A program made the position numbers and the translations under genes. A stretch of DNA of 64,000 nt from Zantedeschia hybrid cultivar (lineage: Eukaryota; Streptophyta; Magnoliopsida; Alismatales; Araceae): positions 61,712,150 to 61,776,149 of the forward strand of contig JARZZO010000002.1 in the NCBI GenBank assembly GCA_030544215.1. Reading direction: 5' to 3'. Below are positions 56,561 to 64,000 of this stretch, piece by piece. Position 1 is the first letter of the stretch; the number at the start of each line of letters is the position of its first letter. Below the pieces are notes generated by a model, which made no database searches, was not told the origin of the DNA, and worked only from the letters and a program-made list of their open reading frames with translations.

Positions 56561-57325
56561 TAAGATTTTTAAAAATTCAAATTATCCAATTTTGATTGGT
56601 ACCTAGGTTTTATGAAAACAAAACTATTATTTTTCAAAATTTTAGCCTTCATATGATGTGTTTTATCATGAGTGGATGGTTAAAATTAGTGGTGGTCATG
56701 GACATGCACTTAGTTAATTTCATATCATGTGATGGTGTGTGATTTTGTGGATTGTTATGGAATGAGTAATGGGTTAATTAAATGTTAATTAATGAGGCCT
56801 GCATGCCTCCCTCTCTCTCTCTCTCATTCCATTGTAATTCTATCTCCCTACATCATTGTACTCGGCCATAAGGCTTTCTCTTATAATTTATTTATATTTG
56901 AAATTGTTTTAAAATAAATATTATTTGTAATTGATCGCGCCGGCTGAGGAGAGGCGAGGATGATTCACAAGTGCAATCAGGAAGGCGACAGGAGATGAGA
57001 TCACCAGTACCTATGTGTTTGCATATTTAGATTATATAATTGTTATATTGTTGTGGTGATTAATTGTTTGGCTCCAGTTAATCACCGTGCTGTCCATGAC
57101 CACATAATGAACATGTATGGTTGATGCATACTTTTTAGTTTTGGATTATGAATCGATTGCTAATATCTAGGTATAGTTAAATATATTCGATATATTTATA
57201 AACTATCACCTAGGATGAAACCAACTTAACATAAACAAAACCTTCAACATAAAGTCTAAGCCGGAGCGCGAGTCATTGAGAATGCACCGCATGGTTCTCC
57301 ATCAATATAGTTCTTAGAACTTGAT
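56560..57325 (+). other. Conserved middle part of the copia D leader
   Basis: Non-coding. Includes a CT repeat (56808-56824) and ATCGCGCCGGCTGAGGAGAG, matched in copia B near 34720. No ORF of interest. Confidence 0.5.
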
Positions 57326-57330
57326 TTAGT

Positions 57331-57727
57331 GATGGCAGTTTCTATGTGTTTACCTGAGATCTGCCACCATCTGATGAAAGGACTATTAACTATGACATTA
57401 TGATGCCTTGAGATTGGAATAGAGGAATGGTATAGCTATCCTCACGTTTACCCGGGAGCTATATTCTTACTCTACTCTGTCACGTATTGATGGTAATGCT
57501 TAGACCAGGTATAATGGTCTACTGTGTTTATCCGGGACCATAAAAGACCTGGGAGCCGAAATAAGATTGGATATTACAAGGAGTTGTAATTATCATGAAA
57601 TGGTTGCTCTAAGATAATGGTATGATACTATGTATTTACCTGAAGTCATATTGTGATTCTTAGAGATTCTAATCCTCACTAGGAGACCGTCGGAGTCTTC
57701 TGCTCTGTATACCTGAAGGTTATACAG
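57331..57727 (+). other. Array of four stem-loops with a shared loop in the copia D leader
   Basis: Sense strand. Arms are TGGCAG/CTGCCA (57333-57366), TATAGCT/AGCTATA (57431-57463, seven pairs), ATGGTC/GACCAT (57514-57541) and GTATGA/TCATAT (57620-57651, with one G-U). Loops share TGTGTTTACCTGAG or close variants (CACGTTTACCCGGGA, GTGTTTATCCGGGA, TGTATTTACCTGAA). A fifth hairpin at 57705-57727 has arms CTGTATACC/GGTTATACAG and loop TGAA. Compared with copia B the second stem changes a G-C pair to A-T and the fifth a T-A pair to C-G. Confidence 0.8.
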
Positions 57728-57825
57728 TCCGTCGAAAAATAGTGGGAAATAATTCAAGATAAAAGACCATAATTGAATTATAAGAACTATCTGCTTAAAT
57801 CACGTTATTTCCTTCGTTCACTAAA

Positions 57826-59767
57826 ATGTCGTCTATTCGAGATTTTGGCATATTGGATGCCAATACTTCTCATATTCAGATTGACTAAAAAACTCTGAAG
57901 AATGTCTTTAGGGGTAAGTGAAAGTCACTATCCTAATCAGATATTATGAATCCTCTTACTTGGATAGACCAAGGTGAAGGGGTACTCATAGTATGCCTTT
58001 TTGAAAGGCAATGGTTGTCATGAAATCTGTTATTTGGATAGACCAAGATGAAGAGATATTTATGATGTGCCTTTGAGAAAGGCAAGTGGTAAGTTTTTAA
58101 ATGGTCGAACCCACACCTGAAAAGGATAAAGGAAGGTCAGCTGAGATAGAGAAGTAGCAATTCTCCCACTGCGACCAATATAAGAATACTGATAAAGGCA
58201 AAACGAATATGAAACTTGAAAGAAGTTTTAGATATTCTTATTATCAACTTTTTTACCTATTGGAGAATGAACATCTCCAATATGAGATATTGGAAATGAT
58301 TCTCAGAACTGCAATAGTGTGCTGACTTAGACAAGTAAAAGGAAATCGAGAGAATACAAGTGTTGAGTTAGACTCAACAACTGTTTATGATATTCATAGG
58401 TTACTGTCAGACAGTAAATCTTTGTATATCTATAGGAGTCAAATATGAAAATGAATAATTGTTATTTAATTGCATAAGATATCGAGAATTATAAAAGTGA
58501 ATAACGTTGACTGAAAAGGAACAATAGTTGTTCAAATCAGTCAATGCACTATAGATTCTTGATGTGACATTTCATGTGATGAATGTTCACAAGTCTCCTA
58601 TAAAAATGAACTGTGTGAATCTTGATTATCTATGGTATTGTACACAGGGTTGTACAATAAGAAATTGTTGGTGCTGATACATACTGATATAAACAGCTCA
58701 ATATTTTCTTAAGGCCAAAGATAATCACTCCCATTGACTTACCTAATAGTTTACTCTTAGAATGATTCGACTGTATGTACTTGTTGAAGTACAAGTCGAA
58801 TGCATCTGAGAGATTAAGGTATAATATCAAAATGAAGTATTAGAATTCTTTGATTTGATCGAAGAAATTGATACTTAAGTATATGATTCATACAAATCAT
58901 TAATAGGATAATTATATCCTCACTCGATTGATTCTCGTTGTACATCATAGTAATATGATAGAATGAGGAATTGCACCTTATTAAGATATGGTTCAATACA
59001 TAATAAGATTTGCCTAATCCTATTTTTATTTTTTGAACGTGAGTGTGAACATTAGATGTTCATATTTTACAGATGGTTCCAAATAAGACAGTGTGTGTCC
59101 AGATAAGATATGAAAACCAAATAATTTATATGAGATGTGAATTATAATCAAACATGATTATAAAGTCAAGTTAAACCCTGGTGTAAATTTGTGAAATGTC
59201 CAAAGAATTTGGACATCACTTTTATTAGCCAGGCCATAATAGAAAGATTATCGTCCTGAAAGTTGTCTTCTATGAAGAGGAATATGTCCTCAGAGAAGAT
59301 AGTGAGAGCTGATAAAACTAGAAGATGTTCTAGATCCACAAGTTAACATAAGATTATTAGATAATCTTTAGTTGTTTGGAATCACTCATAACACACATGA
59401 GAGGAGTTCAAAGATATAGATTTTGATCTAAAATCTATGATGATGCTCTCTGTAATTACAACTTTAAGATTGGCAAGAAGTTAAGAATTTTAAGTCATAG
59501 TTCATAACCACTATTGAGTTCAAAACTTGATAGTATTGCTAGAGGGTATTATACCTAAAGCAAGCAAATCTTCAGAATGAAGATTAGCATAAATGGACTA
59601 CTTAAAACTTATATGGTAAACTGAAGGAAATGGTCAACGTCAAAATGTTGACAAAGACAAATTTTTCTCAGTGGTTACCATTAATAAGTTTATTAGAATT
59701 CTACTTGCCAAAACTGCCTATCATAATGATGAGATAATGGCAGTTGGATATTAAAAACGTTCTCTCA
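57826..59767 (+). pseudogene. copia D gag-pol, heavily decayed and cut off in RT
   Basis: ATG at about 57826 gives MSSIRDFGILDANTSHIQID then a stop, then KTLKNVF. This matches the Gag start of copia A (GILDAKLL ... LKNVF). Near 58130 a Lys-rich piece (EKDKGRSAEIEK) fits the region before the zinc knuckle. Near 59560-59760 the RT start is seen in pieces (IFRMKISINGLLKTYMVN-stop, then KDKFFSVVTINKFIRILLA). Everything between is full of stops. Copia B carries the same lesion in the TYMVN-stop segment. The gene ends at 59767, where the truncated 3' LTR begins. Confidence 0.75.
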
Positions 59768-60984
59768 ATATGAATCGTCGAATGGTAATTTACCTGATTG
59801 TCAAGCGGCTTGATTCCTCATCACAGTGGCGGGGTTGATCCTTGGACTTGAGACACCAAAGACACCTTGTCGGTGGACTTCTGGACTTTGACCTTGACCT
59901 ACGAATCCCTACCCACGGGATCTCTAATAGTTAAGGATCGGGTCCAGTGGAAGACCTTCGAAGGTGATTGTGTGTTCAATAAAGGATCGTTTTCTCTCAT
60001 ATAACTGGAGAGAAAATACTCTAGAATAGATCCGCAGGAGTCTCTGCCCAGAGCAGACATAATATCAGAAAAGGTGTTTTCAGATATTATACAGTGGAGT
60101 CTGCTTCAAGCGAGTTGACCATCTAGGGTTTGATAGTAGACCATACCCTAGGTTAACTCGAGAGGATTGTGCGAATGAAGGATTATAGTCAAGCAGTAAC
60201 TATGAACGGACATGTTCCATGAGTGGATTGCTGAACCCCATTACCTTCCCGGATCATGTGGTGTTGCTTGGCACCCAACTTGATCGGAAGTCTGGCCGAA
60301 TTTACATGAGATGCTAATTCGGTTAAGTAATTAATTAAATAGTAGACATTAATTAATTACTGTAAGTCAATAAATAGTTATTGGACTTAACGGGCTAAAA
60401 ACCGAACTGGTTAATGGGCCTAGACGGTCACACGCAAACAGATTCTCAGTTGGTGGTACTTAAAGTGGGATTTATATTAACTCGGGGACTTTTGTGAAAA
60501 GTCACGCCGACTTAATATATATACGCGCTGTTGAGAAACCCTGGGCTAAACTCCAGGTTTTCCCCATACTGGCCGCCCCCCTTTCTCTCTCCTCATCCTC
60601 TGGGCACCCCGTTCGAGGCACCAGAACAGTCTCCGTCTCCGCCGCGCGCGATTCTCGAAAGTATAGAATTCCCGTCCGTGGGTTTCCGGACATCGTTGCG
60701 GCAACGGATCTTCAACGAGCGAGCTGATACGGACGAGGGAGTAAGGACAAACCATCGCGGAGGATCGCATGGATACCGCTGGATGCCGGACGCTTGTGTG
60801 GCTCGCGGCATCGCCTCGACGGAACCGAGACGGAAGCGGATTCGAATCCGGGCACGGTAATCAGATTATGACCCGATTTTTTGGTTTTAGTTTTTCGTTC
60901 TGAGTCGGATCAGCGGGCATCGGGCGGGATAATTTTGTTCGTCATTTCCGCTGCATTCTCTGATGTCCCGCCCGGATCCCATGA
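59768..60984 (+). repeat. 3' LTR of copia D, 5' truncated
   Basis: Matches 53231-54439 of the 5' LTR. The first ~370 bp are missing, so the join with pol lies inside the LTR. Confidence 0.85.
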
Positions 60985-60989
60985 GACTA
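60985..60989. repeat. Right target-site duplication of copia D (GACTA)
   Basis: Exact copy of 52853-52857. Confidence 0.9.
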
Positions 60990-61217
60990 TCAGTGGCGGA
61001 GCATGAGCGCCAAAGCATCGAGGCTCGCTACCAGCGTGCGCGCCAGCAGGCGTTGGAGTGGGGACAAGCGGGTGCCTTCACCACCAGCATTGCATTATCC
61101 TTTGGCCAGGCAGGGCCAAGCGTCATGGGACCACCGCCGCCGCTAGCTCGAGGTCCAGACGTCAAGGATGAGGCGCAGAGCCAGCTGGACGAGGGTGCAG
61201 GGGAGAGTCAGCCGTGA
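60990..61217 (+). pseudogene. PMD gene, end of exon 7
   Basis: Continues the exon cut by copia D. ESLQGRL before the insertion and, counting one GACTA copy, SVAEHERQSIEARYQRARQQ after it form one frame ending at TGA 61217. The tail is Gln/Glu/Arg-rich coiled coil followed by a Pro-rich end (GPPPPLARGP). Confidence 0.75.
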
Positions 61218-61541
61218 GGGCTGCCAACATGTATTTTGTTTTGTTTTGGAGTCCTGTAGATGGACTTTCATGTTGTACAAACTCTTTGTGATATATGAAA
61301 GGACTTTCTTCATACTTTGAGTTGTCTTGGTATTGTTCTTCACTGTCTTTCCTTTTCCATTCCTGCACATAGCTTAAACGAACAAGTTAAATATATGTTC
61401 AGGCTTAGCCCCTTGCCCAGTTAAGTAACCAGTTACTTGATCCTATCCTTGGCAGAGAGGTCAAGGGTCGAAGCCTTTATTTAACAAAGGTGAATGAGGA
61501 TAATTAAAAGGAAGTAAAATACAACATACAAGTATGAAAAT
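61218..61541. other. 3' flank of the PMD gene
   Basis: No gene seen. Presumably 3' UTR and flank. The last five bases, AAAAT (61537-61541), are one candidate target-site copy for element F. Confidence 0.45.
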
Positions 61542-62590
61542 TGTAACGACCTGCCACCCTATAATCGGGGATCCGATTACTAAGTGGGTACCGAATCATT
61601 AATTTGGAACCAAACCAGGATCTAATCAAGTCTGGGACATAAATAATAAACTAAGCTAAACATTCACATCGCATTGAACTGAAATAGAAGTGCATGAATT
61701 AAAAATTATTACAATGCGACTCGATACAGCAAATAATTACATACTCCAACAGAAAAGAAATAATTAAACGTACAGGCCAGAAATAAAATAACAACTACGT
61801 CGGGGCATACCCCGGAATAACTGCTGACGGTGCTCAACACACGGCCGCACTCTCCTCGCTAGGTCTGCTGAGAGTCCTCACCTGAAAACCGCAGAGGGTG
61901 AGTCTCAAAGACAAGACTCAGTAGGGATCCTTCGATCCCCACTGCCCACGCACACACCCACAAGTGCAAGGTACAACTAACGGTAAAGTGATAAGCACAG
62001 GGGGTACAATTCCTAATTCTTAACGTGAAATCACATGCAGTCGAAATATAATAAACATGCATATTTTAAACCAGCCGACTAGGGAACCCACAACTGTCGT
62101 CTCGATAGAACTCGCTAACCACACAACCACGGTGGGAAAACCTCGACCCGCTGAGACCAAGCAGTAACCCCTCGGATAGCACACTAGCTACTCCGGCCCA
62201 ACCGGCTCAGGTGGTTACTCGTTCCCTCAGCATGAGTGACTCTCCGAATGTACCACTCCGACACCGGTACTAGCTGACCCCGGGGTTCACCAGGTGACCC
62301 TCTCTCACTAGGCGTCACCGCGCCCACGCCCCCACCGGCGCTGTGCTCACGCCCCCACCAGCACAGGGTGATAAAGCGCTACAATGTCACTCCAGGTCCA
62401 CAGTAACACAAAACTCCATAACCCGGCACAGTACGATCCAGTCACGTGAAAAGCCCCCGATCGCACGACACCCACACAGTGCCATCCGGTCAAGAAGAAT
62501 CCAGCATTAACGAGCGCACTAAACATGCATTAACCCATTATCTAGCAGTATGAACACGTTTTACTGTCATGATTTAGTGCTGTTCTGTCT

Positions 62591-62946
62591 TGAATCGCGT
62601 CGCCCAAGGCCGACGCCATTCAAGCTCCATGTACTGGTTTACGTAAAATTACTGTCTTCAGAATCAGGCCCTAAAAGGCGTCGACACCAGTGGTCGCCTT
62701 TTGAAAGGCGTCGACATCCTCAGACGCCATTTAGCACAGAAATCCAGGAATTTCCATAAAACATTACCCAGGGGATTTCTGCCTTAAACTACCCGACGCC
62801 ATTCAAATCGCGTCGCCCACCCATGAGGTCTTTTAGTCCCAGAATCCCCGAACTGGCAGACTCTTAGCAAGGCGATTCCTGCCTAAAAGGCGTCGCGATG
62901 GCCCGACGCCCTTCAAAAGGGCGTCGCCCATGCACGACGTCTTTTA
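62591..62946. repeat. Spaced palindromes GGCGTC...GACGCC, cluster 7 (LTR of F)
   Basis: Counterpart of cluster 2 in element C. Units at about 62591, 62671, 62702, 62790, 62883 and 62915. Some differ from C at both arms while still pairing. Confidence 0.75.
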
Positions 62947-63504
62947 ACCCCAGGAACCAGAGTCTGCATGAGCCCGAGGGCTCCCTTTTCAACCCAAACA
63001 ACCCCAAAATCACCCAGAAACGGAGGAGAAAGAGGGGCAATCCACTCCACAGGAAATCACATTCATAGAAATCCCCCATATCATCAAGAAGAACTCCTAA
63101 ACATGCTTGTTCTACCCCCCAAAACCAAAGATCCATAACATGCTCAAACGGGGAAAACATGGTTTAAACACAATACTATGGGAACCGTCACCCTACCGGA
63201 TACTTGAACGCCTCCGAGCTTCAAGCCGTCCACCCGTCTCGCCCCACGCCGCCGCCGGTACCGCCGTGGTCGTCCTTACTCCACCGTGACGTCGGCCGCC
63301 GTCCGGAGAGTAGAACGTCGCAGTGGAAGTGGAGGTGGTAGTGGTTGGAGCTAGGTAGAGGATGGAGTGAAGGGAGAGATGAGACGGTGGAAGGAGAAGA
63401 GGGAGGAGGAGGAATCGCCGCCGAGCTCGCCGGAAGGGAAGGTGAGAAAGAGGGAAGGGAAATGAGGGAAAGAAGGAGGGTTCGCGGGGTTAACCAGAGA
63501 CTGG

Positions 63505-63796
63505 CTAAAACGCGTCGACATCGACGGACGCCTATCAGGTGACGTGACGGCTGCTCTGACAAGATTCTGAAACGCGTCGTTCGAGGCAGACGCCGTTCAG
63601 ACGACTTGTCAGGGCCGTACTCTGACAATCCCAGAGTCGCAGTCTGAAAGGCGTCGACACACGTGGACGCCGTTCAGGTGACATGACAGGGCTGTACTCT
63701 CGCGGCCCGAAGCCAGCCCACGTGCCACCCACGTGGCAGGACCTGAAACGCGTCTGCAACGGTGGACGCCATTCAAAACGCGTCTAGATCTCCTGA
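63505..63796. repeat. Spaced palindromes GGCGTC...GACGCC, cluster 8 (LTR of F)
   Basis: Counterpart of cluster 1 in element C. Five units, for example AAACGCGTC...GACGCCATTC at 63743-63777. Confidence 0.75.
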
Positions 63797-63886
63797 CGCG
63801 AATCGTCACAGAACCTCAGCCCTCCCTAAGGTCAGAACTACAAGATCCGACCCCGAAATCCGGATCCGAAGGTCACGATCCTTACA

Positions 63887-64000
63887 ATCTCCCCCCCTTA
63901 AAAGAATTTCGCCCCCGAAATTGACTGCTTAGAATTAACAAGGTCAAAACAGGGATACAAGTTCACAAGGAAACTTACGAAAAGAGGTAAGGGAACTGCT
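63887..64000 (-). mobile_element. Element F polypurine tract and 3' UTR, continuing past the window
   Basis: The minus strand reads AAGGGGGGGAGAT just before the LTR (63899-63887) and then matches 40440-40540 of element C. The coding part lies beyond 64000. Confidence 0.85.

Larger units (their letters stand above)
52858..60984 (+). mobile_element. Ty1/copia retrotransposon 'copia D' inserted in PMD exon 7
   Basis: 8.1 kb between exact GACTA repeats. It has a complete 5' LTR (52858-54439), primer site, long leader with both hairpin arrays, and decayed gag-pol to 59767. The 3' LTR lacks its first ~370 bp (59768-60984). A deletion removed the end of RT, RNase H, the polypurine tract and the LTR start. 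The LTRs differ by about one base in ten by eye. It belongs to the same family as copia B. Confidence 0.92.
61542..63886 (-). repeat. 3' LTR of chromodomain gypsy element F
   Basis: 2345 bp. On the minus strand it begins TGTAAGGATCGTGAC after a polypurine tract and ends GGTCGTTACA. Homologous to the LTR of element C. It holds two clusters of spaced GGCGTC palindromes (62591-62946 and 63505-63796). Confidence 0.9.

Overview
This is nuclear DNA of a flowering plant, possibly a monocot. It carries one intron-containing homeodomain-leucine-zipper gene, and almost everything else is nested LTR retrotransposons of several ages. No rRNA, tRNA, CRISPR or bacterial-type operon structure is visible. 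The monocot guess is weak: it rests on the GC-rich HD-Zip gene and the retroelement mix. All family calls come from motifs read by eye, with no database search.

Layout. (1) 1-12.2 kb: remnant of a Ty3/gypsy Tat-lineage element. Only its antisense gene (Transposase_28-type, minus strand) is visible, split by an 8.3-kb Ty1/copia element (copia A, 2233-10555, minus). (2) 12.2-15.3 kb: single-copy-looking DNA with the HD-Zip I gene (13248-14094, minus). (3) 15337-26073: a nearly whole Tat element (Tat2) with 894-bp LTRs, a perfect GTCTC target duplication, gag-pol on minus and a promoter-bearing, spliced antisense gene on plus. (4) 26.1-29.4 kb: AT-rich spacer, a lone 5' LTR with primer site of another gypsy element (G, minus), then the 5' end of gypsy element E (plus). 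(5) 29362-44498: copia B (minus) joined to a 5'-truncated chromodomain gypsy element C (plus). Both sit inside the gag gene of E, and a solo copia LTR lies inside the LTR of C. (6) 44.5-50.2 kb: rest of E gag, a duplicated promoter-like unit, and a decayed plant-mobile-domain-like gene. (7) 50191-61217: a decayed multi-exon plant-mobile-domain (PMD) gene whose last exon is split by copia D (52858-60984). (8) 61542-64000: 3' LTR of a second C-like element (F, minus), running off the window.

The most unusual signal lies in the untranslated leaders of copia A, B and D. Just upstream of the gag start each carries four stem-loops. The loop sequence is the same at all four positions within a lineage but differs between lineages, while the stems are position-specific and vary by compensatory changes. 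Further upstream each leader has an AT-rich array of perfect hairpins with 3-nt loops. The pattern suggests conserved structured RNA.

A second unusual signal is a family of about 32-bp spaced palindromes with GGCGTC...GACGCC arms. It recurs in the LTRs of C and F and again, outside any recognised LTR, around the decayed PMD-like genes.
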